Source: an uncultured Pelagibacteraceae bacterium (lineage in GTDB: Bacteria; Pseudomonadota; Alphaproteobacteria; Pelagibacterales; Pelagibacteraceae). Taken from it: a stretch of 64,000 nt of DNA. Positions 56,188-64,000 of this stretch are shown here, in pieces. The DNA is taken from NCBI GenBank assembly GCA_902618695.1, contig CACNCB010000005.1, positions 1 through 64,000 on the forward strand, read 5' to 3'. The position numbers and the translations under genes were made by a program. The notes under the pieces are model-generated. The model was given only the letters and a program-made list of their open reading frames with translations. It was not told where the DNA came from and ran no database searches. The first letter of the stretch is position 1; every line of letters starts with the position of its first letter.

Positions 56188-57063
56188 ATGACTTGTAATG
56201 TTGCTTTCATAGGTCTTGGGGTTATGGGCTACCCAATGGCTGGATATATATCAAAAGCCGGACACAATGTAACTGTTTTTAATAGAACTAAATCTAAAGC
56301 TGAAAAATGGATTGGTGAATATAAAGGTAAAATGGCCTATACACCTGCGGAAGCTGCAGATGGTGCTGATTTCATTTTTACATGTGTTGGTAATGACAAT
56401 GATTTAAGAGAAGTAGCAACTGGAGAAAATGGATTATTTAATACAGCGAAAGCTGGGTCTATTTTTATTGATAACTCAACTGTATCAGCAGAAGTATCAA
56501 GAGAATTAAATAAAAAAGCAAATGATAAAGGTTTTAGTTTTTTAGATGCTCCTATTTCGGGAGGTCAAGCAGGCGCTGAGGGCGGAATACTAACAGTAAT
56601 GGTTGGTGGCGATGAAGAAGTGTTTAAAAAAGCTGAACCTGTTATTGATTGTTACAGTAAAAAAGTAAAATTAATTGGTCCATGTGGAAGTGGTCAGTTA
56701 ACAAAGATGATGAACCAAATGTGTATTGCTGGAACAGTCCAAGGTTTATCTGAAGCAATTAATTTTGGAATAAACGCAGGTTTAGATATGGATAAAGTTA
56801 TGGAAACAATATCAAAAGGTGCGGCACAATCTTGGCAAATGGAAAATAGATACCGAACTATGACAGATGATAAATTTGATTATGGTTTTGCCATTGATTG
56901 GATGAGAAAAGATTTAAAAATTGCAATTGAAGAAGCAAAGAAAAATGGCTCGCCTGTTCCTATAACAGAAATTATTGATGGTTATTACGCTGAAGTTCAA
57001 GAAATGGGTGGAAACCGTTGGGATAGTTCAGGTTTGATTGCTAGATTAAAAAAGAAAAAATAA
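56188..57063 (+). CDS. Beta-hydroxyacid dehydrogenase (3-hydroxyisobutyrate dehydrogenase family)
   Basis: An NAD(P)-dependent oxidoreductase with the dinucleotide motif FIGLGVMGYPMAG (residues 7-19) and NRTKSKAE after strand 2. The substrate signature DAPISGGQAGAEGG is near residue 122. The catalytic lysine lies in GQLTKMMNQ near 172. The substrate could be 3-hydroxyisobutyrate, tartronate semialdehyde or a related acid. It is divergent from an MFS carrier that could import a matching acid, but that is inference. Confidence 0.85.
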   Translation: MTCNVAFIGLGVMGYPMAGYISKAGHNVTVFNRTKSKAEKWIGEYKGKMAYTPAEAADGADFIFTCVGNDNDLREVATGENGLFNTAKAGSIFIDNSTVSAEVSRELNKKANDKGFSFLDAPISGGQAGAEGGILTVMVGGDEEVFKKAEPVIDCYSKKVKLIGPCGSGQLTKMMNQMCIAGTVQGLSEAINFGINAGLDMDKVMETISKGAAQSWQMENRYRTMTDDKFDYGFAIDWMRKDLKIAIEEAKKNGSPVPITEIIDGYYAEVQEMGGNRWDSSGLIARLKKKK

Positions 57064-57068
57064 TATTT

Positions 57069-57674
57069 GTGACGGATACAGTTCCTTACTACGAGGACTT
57101 TGCAGAGATCAAAAAGAAAATTTGGTCTATGTTGGATAATGCTGTTAAAGATAGAAGTTCACCTTTTAGAATACCTGTATTTATTTGTGGGGATCAATCT
57201 GACTTAGATGGAAGAATTGTAGTTTTAAGAAAATCAGACCAGTCAAACAATATAGTGCAATATCATAGTGACATTCGATCAGATAAAATTGAAAAGCTAA
57301 AAGCAAATAAAAACGCTGCAATGTTGTTTTACGATAAAGATGAAAAAATTCAGGTTAGATTAAAAGTTGAATGCATAATTAATCATAATAATGAAGTAAC
57401 AAAAGAATCTTGGTCTAGAACTCAACATATTAGTAGAAAATGTTATTTAGTTGATAATGGACCTGGAACTGAGTCAGATATACCAACTTCAGGTTTAAAA
57501 CCAGAGTTAGATAATTTTGATTACACTAAAGAACAAAGCGAGGAAGGTTTTAAAAACTTTACTGTTATTCAGTGTAAAATTAAATCCATAGAATGGCTTT
57601 ATTTAGCAGCTAAAGGACATCGAAGAGCAAAGTTTAATTTGGAAAACAATAAAGACACCTGGTTAGTTCCATAG
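57069..57674 (+). CDS. Pyridoxamine 5'-phosphate oxidase-like FMN-binding protein
   Basis: A split-barrel protein of 201 aa, with GRIVVLRKSD and NAAMLFYDKDEKIQVRLK as the core strands. The end, IEWLYLAAKGHRRAKFNLE, is common in this PNPOx-like group. The start codon is GTG, 5 bp after the dehydrogenase gene. True PdxH motifs are incomplete, so it may be a general flavin reductase or an FMN/haem-binding protein rather than vitamin B6 oxidase. Confidence 0.7.
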   Translation: MTDTVPYYEDFAEIKKKIWSMLDNAVKDRSSPFRIPVFICGDQSDLDGRIVVLRKSDQSNNIVQYHSDIRSDKIEKLKANKNAAMLFYDKDEKIQVRLKVECIINHNNEVTKESWSRTQHISRKCYLVDNGPGTESDIPTSGLKPELDNFDYTKEQSEEGFKNFTVIQCKIKSIEWLYLAAKGHRRAKFNLENNKDTWLVP

Positions 57675-57878
57675 ATGGTTACTGGATATATATTTACAGC
57701 ATTTCTTATTATTTCAGGATTAGCTGTAATGAGATTTGGGAGCATTCACTTTAAAAGATTTAAAGAAGGAAAAACAAAAATAAAAGCTCATTTAAGTGGA
57801 AAAATTTCTTTTTTAATTCTATTAATTATTATTATTGGGTTGATAGTTTATTCGATTAACGATCTATTATTTAATTAA
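57675..57878 (+). CDS. Small two-span membrane protein, function unknown
   Basis: A 67-aa protein whose ATG directly follows the stop codon of the preceding gene. It has two predicted membrane helices (YIFTAFLIISGLAVM and ISFLILLIIIIGLIVY) with a basic loop between (KRFKEGKTKIKAH). No family is recognised. Its position suggests cotranslation with the PNPOx-like gene. Confidence 0.55.
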   Translation: MVTGYIFTAFLIISGLAVMRFGSIHFKRFKEGKTKIKAHLSGKISFLILLIIIIGLIVYSINDLLFN

Positions 57879-57895
57879 ATAACTGACTATTTTTT

Positions 57896-58480
57896 TTATT
57901 TTGATATTTTTTTATCATTAAGCTTTGTCATTGCTCTGCCAGTAGAAAATGTATAATCATTGTCATCCATTAATTTTCCAGCTCCATCGTAAAGTTTCCA
58001 ATTAAATTTTATTTTATCTTTTTGTTTTTTTCCTAATTTTAAAATAGTTAATTCAATTTTTCTTGTCTTTCCTCCAGAAGATCCATTAAATGTTCTTTTT
58101 TCACCTTCTTTCCAAACACCTAAAGGAAATTTACATCCATTTACAATTATTCTTCCACCACGCCTACTATCCCAAACTCTTCCAATACATTGTCCATCAT
58201 TAGTAACAGTAAAAAGTTGGGTTTTTACTCCACTTTGACCTTTTCTTGTTCTTTTATAAACTTTTATTAATTTTCCAGTTTGAGGATTTTTCCAATCTTC
58301 AGGACCTACTATTTTTTTTCTTTTCTTTTCCCCAAAGACCAAATTGGCTTTTGTAAATTTAATTTCAGTATCATCACGAATTTCCCCACCAGTGAATAAT
58401 TCAAGCGGTATAAATCTTTCGTTTGCTTGAGATAATTGAGAAATTAAAGAAATTATTAAAATTATTAAAATTTTTTTCAT
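57896..58480 (-). CDS. Secreted protein of unknown function
   Basis: A 194-aa protein with a signal peptide (MKKILIILIISLISQLSQA, cleavage after SQA). The mature part is basic and strand-rich, with two cysteines (NDGQCIGRVWD and VNGCKFPLG) that could form a periplasmic disulfide. The segment NPQTGKLIKVYKRTRKG stands out. I recognise no family. It overlaps the DUF1330 gene by 4 bp (ATGA), so they are an operon pair. Confidence 0.6.
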   Translation of the reverse strand: MKKILIILIISLISQLSQANERFIPLELFTGGEIRDDTEIKFTKANLVFGEKKRKKIVGPEDWKNPQTGKLIKVYKRTRKGQSGVKTQLFTVTNDGQCIGRVWDSRRGGRIIVNGCKFPLGVWKEGEKRTFNGSSGGKTRKIELTILKLGKKQKDKIKFNWKLYDGAGKLMDDNDYTFSTGRAMTKLNDKKISK

Positions 58481-58776
58481 ACACCTTTAATAACTATATT
58501 TGTACCTTCAGAATTATCCAGTCTAATCTGTTTAATAGGTTTGTATTCTTCTGAATTATACCATTCTAAAGCTTTTTCATAACTAGGGAATTTAAGAACG
58601 ATAATTCGAGGGAATTTTGTTTCTCCGTCAAAGATTGTAAATTCACCAGCTCTTACCAAAAATTCCCCACCAAATTTTTTTACAAGTGGTGTAACCTTTT
58701 CAATATACTCTTTATAATTTTCAGGGTTCGTAATTTTTAGCTGTGCTATAACGTATCCTGCTGGCATTGTTTTCAT
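58477..58776 (-). CDS. DUF1330 family protein (dimeric alpha/beta-barrel)
   Basis: A 99-aa protein with the family's PAGYVIAQLKITNPENYKEY start, GGEFLVRAGE and the end pattern IIVLKFPSYEKALEWYNSEEY. DUF1330 proteins have a ferredoxin-like fold; their function is not established. It precedes and overlaps the secreted protein gene. Its stop codon falls within the signal-peptide start of that gene. Confidence 0.85.
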   Translation of the reverse strand: MKTMPAGYVIAQLKITNPENYKEYIEKVTPLVKKFGGEFLVRAGEFTIFDGETKFPRIIVLKFPSYEKALEWYNSEEYKPIKQIRLDNSEGTNIVIKGV

Positions 58777-58795
58777 CTATATAAAAATCGTTTTT

Positions 58796-59716
58796 TTAAA
58801 CATTTGTAATATTTGAATTTATCAATTTTTCTTCTTTAGGAGCAAGTACTACTGCTAAAATTCCCCCTAAAACTATCAAAGAGCTGCCCGCTACCTCTCT
58901 CCAACCAAATGGTTCGTTTGTAAGCATACTTGAGCTTATTACTCCAACAACGATTTCTGCAAGAAAAAGAATTGAACATAAACCCGCACCTAATTTACTT
59001 GGAGCCCAGAGTATTACTATTGCAGTAGGAATAAAATAAAAAACAGATATTAAAAATAAAAAATAAGACATTGAAATGAAAGACTCAATAGCAGGCATTT
59101 CTCCAAGGTAATCAACTAAAAAAAATCCAGCAACTATATTAAATAAAGCTCCATAGAAAAAAAAAGAAAATATAATTGGAAACACACCATCAGTTTTAAC
59201 GACTTCCAGTCTTATCATTCCGCCAGCAAATATTGCACCACCCGCTAACGCCAGCCAATCTCCAGCATTTTCTGGAAGAGGTATAATAGTTTGTTTGCTA
59301 AAAACTATCCATAAACCACCAAGGGCTAATCCTAAAGTAAGTACTCTTTCTAAACCAGGTCTTTTTTTCAAAAATAATATTTCAAATATTGTTGTCCAAA
59401 TTGGTGTCATATAAAATAATATTAATGCTCTAACAACATCAGTTAAAAGAAAACTTAAAGCATAACAAATGAAACCACCACCAACTAATAAACCAGTGAC
59501 CGGTAACTCTAAACCAGTTTCTTTTTTTTTAATTAATCTCCAAATAGCTATTGGTATTAATATTAAAAGTCCAATTATCATTTGAGCAATAGTCCCCCAT
59601 CCACCTGTAAGACCGCCTTCAACAAGTATTCTTTGTGGTAACCAATAAATTCCCCAAGACCCAGCTGAAATAGCCAAAGCAAATGCAATTTTAAAATGGT
59701 GGGAGTGTCTAGTCAT
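58796..59716 (-). CDS. EamA/DMT-superfamily transporter
   Basis: A 306-aa protein with ten predicted helices arranged as two EamA repeats. Helix 3-4 reads ALILFYMTPIWTTIFEILFL (about residues 93-112). The second repeat ends in GWREVAGSSLIVLGGILAVV. These carriers usually export amino acids or other metabolites; the substrate is unknown. It sits 19 bp after the gamma-carbonic anhydrase gene on the same strand. Confidence 0.85.
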   Translation of the reverse strand: MTRHSHHFKIAFALAISAGSWGIYWLPQRILVEGGLTGGWGTIAQMIIGLLILIPIAIWRLIKKKETGLELPVTGLLVGGGFICYALSFLLTDVVRALILFYMTPIWTTIFEILFLKKRPGLERVLTLGLALGGLWIVFSKQTIIPLPENAGDWLALAGGAIFAGGMIRLEVVKTDGVFPIIFSFFFYGALFNIVAGFFLVDYLGEMPAIESFISMSYFLFLISVFYFIPTAIVILWAPSKLGAGLCSILFLAEIVVGVISSSMLTNEPFGWREVAGSSLIVLGGILAVVLAPKEEKLINSNITNV

Positions 59717-59735
59717 TAATTTAAATTAAATATAA

Positions 59736-60248
59736 CTAAAAAATTGATTTCGAATATTTTTTCCAATTATCTTGATAATGTTTTGTGTTTTCAAATACTG
59801 CTTTTTTTTCTTCCTCTGAAACTTCTCTAATAACTTTACCTGGTGAGCCAACAACCAAAGAGTTATCTGGTATGATTTTATTTTCTGTTATCAAAGCTTT
59901 AGCTCCAATAATACAATTCTTTCCAATATTAGCTTTATTTAAGATAACAGCTCCAATGCCAATTAAACTATTATCTCCAATGGTACATCCATGAAGCATA
60001 ACTAGATGGCCAACCGTAACATTTTTTCCTACTTTTAAAGGACATCCAGGATCTGTGTGTAATACGCTTCCATCTTGTACATTAGACCCTTCACCAATAT
60101 GAATATTTTCAATATCTCCTCTAAGCACTGCATTAAACCAAATACTTGTATTTTTTTCTAAAGTAACATCTCCAATTATTGTGGCATTAGGAGCTACCCA
60201 ATTTTCGCCAGAGTTTTTTGGTTTTTTATCTTTTAAATCATAAAACAT
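59736..60248 (-). CDS. Gamma-carbonic anhydrase-like (YrdA/PaaY type) beta-helix protein
   Basis: The 170-aa left-handed beta-helix carries the three candidate metal histidines in VLHTDPGC, TVGHLVMLHGC. RGDIENIHIGEGSNVQDG supplies the Arg/Asp/Gln residues typical of the family. It may hydrate CO2 or be a related metal-dependent thioesterase or an inactive trimer; sequence alone does not decide. Its ATG lies 19 bp from the divergent thioredoxin-fold gene. Confidence 0.82.
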   Translation of the reverse strand: MFYDLKDKKPKNSGENWVAPNATIIGDVTLEKNTSIWFNAVLRGDIENIHIGEGSNVQDGSVLHTDPGCPLKVGKNVTVGHLVMLHGCTIGDNSLIGIGAVILNKANIGKNCIIGAKALITENKIIPDNSLVVGSPGKVIREVSEEEKKAVFENTKHYQDNWKKYSKSIF

Positions 60249-60267
60249 AATCTATATATTTTACATT

Positions 60268-60822
60268 ATGCCTATACAAACTCCAATATGTGATTTTGGT
60301 CAAAAAGCTATTCCATTTGAATTAAAATCTACTGATAATAAAATTGTGTCTTTAAATGATATCAAAGGTGAAAATGGAACTTTGATAATGTTCATTTGCA
60401 ATCATTGTCCATATGTAAAAGCTATTACAAAAGAATTAGTTGAAGATTGTAGTGAATTAAAAAAAATTGGTATCAACTCAGTTGCCATCTGCTCAAATGA
60501 CTTTGTTAATTATCCAGACGACTCATTTGATAACATGATCAAGTTTTCAAATGAAAATCATTTCAATTTTCCTTACTTGCATGATGAAACTCAAGAAATT
60601 GCAAAAGCATATGATGCTGTATGTACTCCAGATTTCTTTGGCTACAATAAAAATCTAGAACTTCAATACAGAGGACGATTAAGAGAACTTAAAAAGTTTA
60701 TTCCAGTTAAAGACAGAGAAAGTGATCTGCTAACAGCTATGAGACAAATAGCTGAAACAGGAAAAGGTCCTGAAGATCAAATACCAAGTGCGGGCTGTGG
60801 TATTAAATGGAAGTATGATTAA
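60268..60822 (+). CDS. Thioredoxin-fold (AhpC/TSA-like) protein
   Basis: The 184-aa protein has a peroxiredoxin/thioredoxin-like domain, with MFICNHCPYVKAITKEL giving a CNHC pair near residues 47-50. Also present are the AICSNDFVNYPDDSF segment and a cis-proline loop region (VCTPDFFGY). The resemblance is to the thioredoxin-family proteins annotated as redoxins. Peroxidase or disulfide activity is unproven. It overlaps the glycosyltransferase gene by one base. Confidence 0.78.
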   Translation: MPIQTPICDFGQKAIPFELKSTDNKIVSLNDIKGENGTLIMFICNHCPYVKAITKELVEDCSELKKIGINSVAICSNDFVNYPDDSFDNMIKFSNENHFNFPYLHDETQEIAKAYDAVCTPDFFGYNKNLELQYRGRLRELKKFIPVKDRESDLLTAMRQIAETGKGPEDQIPSAGCGIKWKYD

Positions 60823-61904
60823 TGTATCTAATTGTAACTAGATCATTCCCACCTGAACTTGGTGGTATGCAAAATCTAATGTGGGGCCTTTCAAGAGAAC
60901 TGTCTAAAAACTTCATGATAAAAGTTTTTGCAGATCATATAGAGGGTCACAAAAATTTTGATGAACAAGCTTCTTTTACAATCGAAAGAGTTGGTGGAAT
61001 TAAATTACTTAGAAAATATAGAAAAGCACAATTAATTAATGAATATATTAAAGAAAATAAAATTGATGGTGTTATTGCTGATCATTGGAAAAGTTTAGAA
61101 CTTATTAAAACTTCTAAGAAAAAATACTGTTTAATTCATAGTAAAGAAATCAACCATCCTAAAGGTTCTAGTCAAAATAAAAGAGTAGTTAGTGTTTTAA
61201 ATAATGTTGAAAAAGTTATTGCAAATTCTCAGTTTACAAAAAATCTAGCAATAGAACTTGGTGTTAATGAAAATAAAGTAATTGTAATAAATCCAGGTGT
61301 GGATCCTGCTGAAGAATTAAATAAAAAAACTTTAGATAAAGTTGAAAGTATACTTAAAGTTAAAAATCCAAGACTAATCACAGTTTCAAGATTTGATAAA
61401 CGTAAAAATCATGAAAAAATAGTAATGGCTTTAAGAAATTTAAAACAAATTTATCCTGATATTGTTTACATATGTGTTGGATATGGAGAGGAAGAAGAAA
61501 ATATTAAGAAACTGGTGAAAGAACTAGACCTTGAAGCACAAGTTATGTTTTTTAAAGATATTAGTAATGATTTAAAAAATGCTTTAGTTTCAAAATCAAA
61601 TATCTTTGTGATGCCATCCATAATACATAAAAAATCAGTTGAAGGTTTTGGTATAGCTTACGTTGAAGCGGCACAATACGGTATTCCATCAATTGGAGGA
61701 AAAGATGGTGGTGCTGCGGATGCAATTAATCATGAAAAAACTGGTTTAATATGTGATGGAAATAGTCTCGATGATATTTATTCTTCTATTAATTCATTGT
61801 TGGAAAATAAAAAACATTTAGAGCTTGGGAAAAATGCAAAAGAATTTGTGAATAAATTTCAATGGTCAAAAATAATTGAAGAATACAAAAAGATATTAAA
61901 TTGA
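60822..61904 (+). CDS. GT4-family glycosyltransferase
   Basis: A GT-B enzyme of 360 aa. The N-terminal SFPPELGGMQNLMW is the acceptor-side glycine loop. The second domain has VSRFDKRKNHEKIVMAL. The donor-site signature EGFGIAYVEAAQYGIPSIGG carries the E-x7-E pair near residues 276-284. It probably works on LPS, capsule or a glycolipid; donor and acceptor are unknown. It is coupled to both neighbours by overlaps of one and four bases. Confidence 0.85.
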   Translation: MYLIVTRSFPPELGGMQNLMWGLSRELSKNFMIKVFADHIEGHKNFDEQASFTIERVGGIKLLRKYRKAQLINEYIKENKIDGVIADHWKSLELIKTSKKKYCLIHSKEINHPKGSSQNKRVVSVLNNVEKVIANSQFTKNLAIELGVNENKVIVINPGVDPAEELNKKTLDKVESILKVKNPRLITVSRFDKRKNHEKIVMALRNLKQIYPDIVYICVGYGEEEENIKKLVKELDLEAQVMFFKDISNDLKNALVSKSNIFVMPSIIHKKSVEGFGIAYVEAAQYGIPSIGGKDGGAADAINHEKTGLICDGNSLDDIYSSINSLLENKKHLELGKNAKEFVNKFQWSKIIEEYKKILN

Positions 61905-62791
61905 TTTCAAATAATAAATTAGCAATTTTTTTAATTATAATCTCAGTATTTTGTGGAACATTAATGTTAACCTTTTTAAAATTAGCACAAGAAGAAGTTA
62001 ATGTTTATGTTGCAGGTTTTTTTAGATTTTTATTTGGTTTCCTAATTATTATTCCCTACATGCTAAAATCTAATTTTACAGTGTTTAAAACAAATCATCA
62101 TAAAAAACATTTTTTAAGAGCGGTTTTAAACTTGCCTTCAATGTTATTATATTTCTCAGCCTTAGTAATGATGCCAATTGAAAAAGCTACAGCTATATCT
62201 TTTGTGGTTCCTTTCATAGTAACAATATTGGCAGTTTTATTTCTAGGAGAAAAAATTTACATATACAGGAGTTTTGCACTGGTTTTAGGATTTATAGGTA
62301 TGTTAATAATTTTAAGACCAGGAATAATTGAAATCTCTCTTGGAGTTTATATGGCACTGGCATCGTCTTTTATGTGGTCGATAGTAATTATAATTACAAA
62401 AACTATCGCAAAAGATGATAGTTCGATTACAATTTTATCTTATGGATATACGTATATGACAATTTTTAGTTTCATTATTGCGTTGTTTTATTGGCAAACA
62501 CCTAGTTTTCAAACTTTGATTTATTTATTTTTTGCAGGTTTATTTGGTACATTGCTACATCTTTGTATTAATCACGCGTACAAATTAGTAGATGTTAGTA
62601 TGACACAACCATACTCATTTCTAAGTTTAGTGTTTGCTTCTTTAATTGGATATTATGTTTTTAGTGAAACACCTGATCTCTTCACTTGGATTGGTGCTAG
62701 TGTTATATTTTTAGGTGTTTTAATCATGTCATATCGTGAAATGAAGCTTGATAAAGAAATTATTAGAAAACGAATAGATATTAAATCTTAA
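61901..62791 (+). CDS. EamA/DMT-superfamily transporter
   Basis: A 296-aa protein with ten hydrophobic helices in two EamA units (KATAISFVVPFIVTILAVLF; VSMTQPYSFLSLVFASLIG). The start is TTG in a TTGA overlap with the glycosyltransferase stop. It resembles RhaT/S-adenosylmethionine-type carriers only in a general way, so no substrate is claimed. Its stop codon shares TTAA with the convergent TctA gene. Confidence 0.83.
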   Translation: MISNNKLAIFLIIISVFCGTLMLTFLKLAQEEVNVYVAGFFRFLFGFLIIIPYMLKSNFTVFKTNHHKKHFLRAVLNLPSMLLYFSALVMMPIEKATAISFVVPFIVTILAVLFLGEKIYIYRSFALVLGFIGMLIILRPGIIEISLGVYMALASSFMWSIVIIITKTIAKDDSSITILSYGYTYMTIFSFIIALFYWQTPSFQTLIYLFFAGLFGTLLHLCINHAYKLVDVSMTQPYSFLSLVFASLIGYYVFSETPDLFTWIGASVIFLGVLIMSYREMKLDKEIIRKRIDIKS

Positions 62792-64000
62792 TTTTTCTTC
62801 TTGAAAGTTTTGTAAATATGCCAAACTACTATTAAAATTGTAGTAGCTAAGATACATGCAGTTAAAGTTCTATCCCACAAAAATTCCCAAGAACCATTAC
62901 TTAATAATAAAGATCGTCTCAAGTTTTCTTCCATCAATCCACCAAGTACAAAAGCTAATATCAAAGGCGGCATCGGAAAATCATATAATCTTAAAAAGGT
63001 AGCTACTACAGCTATTCCAATCATTAAATAAATATCAAAATTATTAAACGACATTACGTAAATCCCAGTAACGGAGAAAAATAAAATAAGAGGAATTAAA
63101 TAATTTTTAGGAACAGCAAGAATTCTAGCTATATAAGGAATGAGTGGTAAGTTTAATATCAGCAAAATTACCATTCCAATATACATAGACATAATTATTG
63201 ACCAAAAAATCTCTGGATTAGTCATGTAAAGTCTAGGACCAGGCTGAACACCAAATCCTAAAAGTGCACCTAGCATAACAGCTGTAGTTCCACTTCCAGG
63301 AATTCCCAAAGTAAGCATTGGCACAAAAGAACCTGAGCAAGCTGCATTATTTGCAGTTTCTGGTGCAGATAAACCATTTACACTGCCTTTACCAAATTTT
63401 TCCTTTTCTTCATCACTTACAACGTTTCGTTCCATACCATAAGCTAAAAAGGAAGCAATTGTTGCACCAGCTCCTGGAAGAACACCAATTAAAAAACCAA
63501 TTACTGATGATCTTGGAATTGTCTTATACATTTTTGTTCGTTCTTCTTTATTAATTTTAATTGAGCCTAATTCAGTTAAAGAAACTTGTTTAGCAGCACT
63601 GGTTGGATCGTTTCTTTTTAAAATAATTGTTAAAGCTTCACTCATTGCAAAAGTTGCCATCACTACAAGTACGAAGCTAATCCCGTCAGTTAAGTTCATA
63701 TTATTAAATGTAAATCTTGTAATATCAGACAAACTATCTTGACCCACAGATGCTAACATCAATCCAAGTACTACCATCATCATTGCTTTTAAAAATTGTC
63801 CTTTAGATGAAAAAGCAGCAATCGCTGTTAAACCTAAAATCATTAAAGCAAAATAATCTGGTGATCTAAAAGATAAACTTACTTTTGATAAACTTGGTGC
63901 CATAAATAATAAATAAATTGCAGATAATGTTCCACCTGCAAACGAACTCCATGCTGCAATCGCTAAAGCCTTACCCGCCTTACCTTGTTGTGCCATAGGA
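62788..64000 (-). CDS. Tripartite tricarboxylate transporter large permease TctA, C-terminal part
   Basis: TctA is the large membrane subunit of TctABC systems that take up citrate, tricarboxylates or related acids with a periplasmic binding protein. The visible 404 residues have LIGVLPGAGATIASFLAYG and GSGTTAVMLGALLGFGVQPGP, both family signatures. The frame is open through the right edge, and MAQQGKAGKALAIAA is an internal conserved segment, so the N-terminus (about 100 aa) lies outside. The tctB and tctC genes are not seen; the substrate is unknown. Confidence 0.92.
   Translation of the reverse strand, partial: PMAQQGKAGKALAIAAWSSFAGGTLSAIYLLFMAPSLSKVSLSFRSPDYFALMILGLTAIAAFSSKGQFLKAMMMVVLGLMLASVGQDSLSDITRFTFNNMNLTDGISFVLVVMATFAMSEALTIILKRNDPTSAAKQVSLTELGSIKINKEERTKMYKTIPRSSVIGFLIGVLPGAGATIASFLAYGMERNVVSDEEKEKFGKGSVNGLSAPETANNAACSGSFVPMLTLGIPGSGTTAVMLGALLGFGVQPGPRLYMTNPEIFWSIIMSMYIGMVILLILNLPLIPYIARILAVPKNYLIPLILFFSVTGIYVMSFNNFDIYLMIGIAVVATFLRLYDFPMPPLILAFVLGGLMEENLRRSLLLSNGSWEFLWDRTLTACILATTILIVVWHIYKTFKKKN

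Noticed and set aside
1-64000. CRISPR array, insertion sequences, prophage or integrase genes
   Set aside because: No regularly spaced repeats, transposase-like or integrase-like proteins were seen on either strand.

Overview
The window is a gene-dense, AT-rich piece of an alphaproteobacterial chromosome. The low GC, spacers of a few bases, many overlapping start and stop codons, single-copy streamlined operons and protein content all point to a SAR11-clade organism (Pelagibacterales, Candidatus Pelagibacter type). This assignment comes from gene content and style, not from a database search. There is no rRNA, CRISPR array, prophage or recognisable transposase.

Region 1 (1-17.1 kb, minus strand) is one long run of translation and transcription genes. 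In transcription order it reads tRNA-Tyr, tRNA-Gly, tuf, tRNA-Trp, secE, nusG, rplK, rplA, rplJ, rplL, rpoB, rpoC, then rpsL, rpsG, fusA, rpsJ, rplC and rplD, which runs off the left edge. The tuf gene sits at the head with the tRNAs rather than between fusA and rpsJ. A consensus-like promoter and a structured leader precede rpsL.

Region 2 (17.1-24.6 kb) is the most accessory-looking part. It holds rlmB, tRNA-Thr, a lipoprotein gene broken at an A8 tract, nadK and tRNA-Leu. Next comes a two-gene glucosylglycerate module (a GpgS-like synthase and an MpgP-like phosphatase) lying between the intact tRNA-Leu and a diverged direct copy of that tRNA's 5' half. A SHOCT-tailed secreted protein, an FkbM-like methyltransferase, a gamma-glutamylcyclotransferase and a CinA/MoaB-type protein follow.

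Region 3 (24.6-31.9 kb, plus strand) is a tight operon: sfsA, map, purB, purC, purS, purQ, purL, bolA, monothiol glutaredoxin. Region 4 (31.9-41.7 kb, minus strand) carries rpsD, a TrmJ-like methyltransferase, a DUF1989 protein, citramalate synthase, cysS, nadE, class II DAHP synthase, glmS and a GlmU homologue reduced to its acetyltransferase half.

Region 5 (41.8-52.5 kb) has gph, the methylcitrate genes prpD-prpB-prpC, a methyltransferase, class Ia ribonucleotide reductase nrdA-nrdB with a paired NrdR-box-like site, a phosphohexomutase and a very charged coiled-coil protein. A spacer at 52.3-52.55 kb appears to encode a small, three-hairpin, terminator-ended RNA on the plus strand, which is the best candidate for an undescribed element.

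Region 6 (52.5-64 kb) is mixed: a TauE/SafE permease, dusA, rpoZ, an MFS carrier, a beta-hydroxyacid dehydrogenase, a PNPOx-like protein, small secreted and DUF1330 proteins, two EamA exporters, gamma-carbonic anhydrase, a thioredoxin-fold protein, a GT4 glycosyltransferase and a partial TctA. The two strongest leads are the tRNA-Leu-flanked osmolyte island and the 52.4-52.5 kb RNA.
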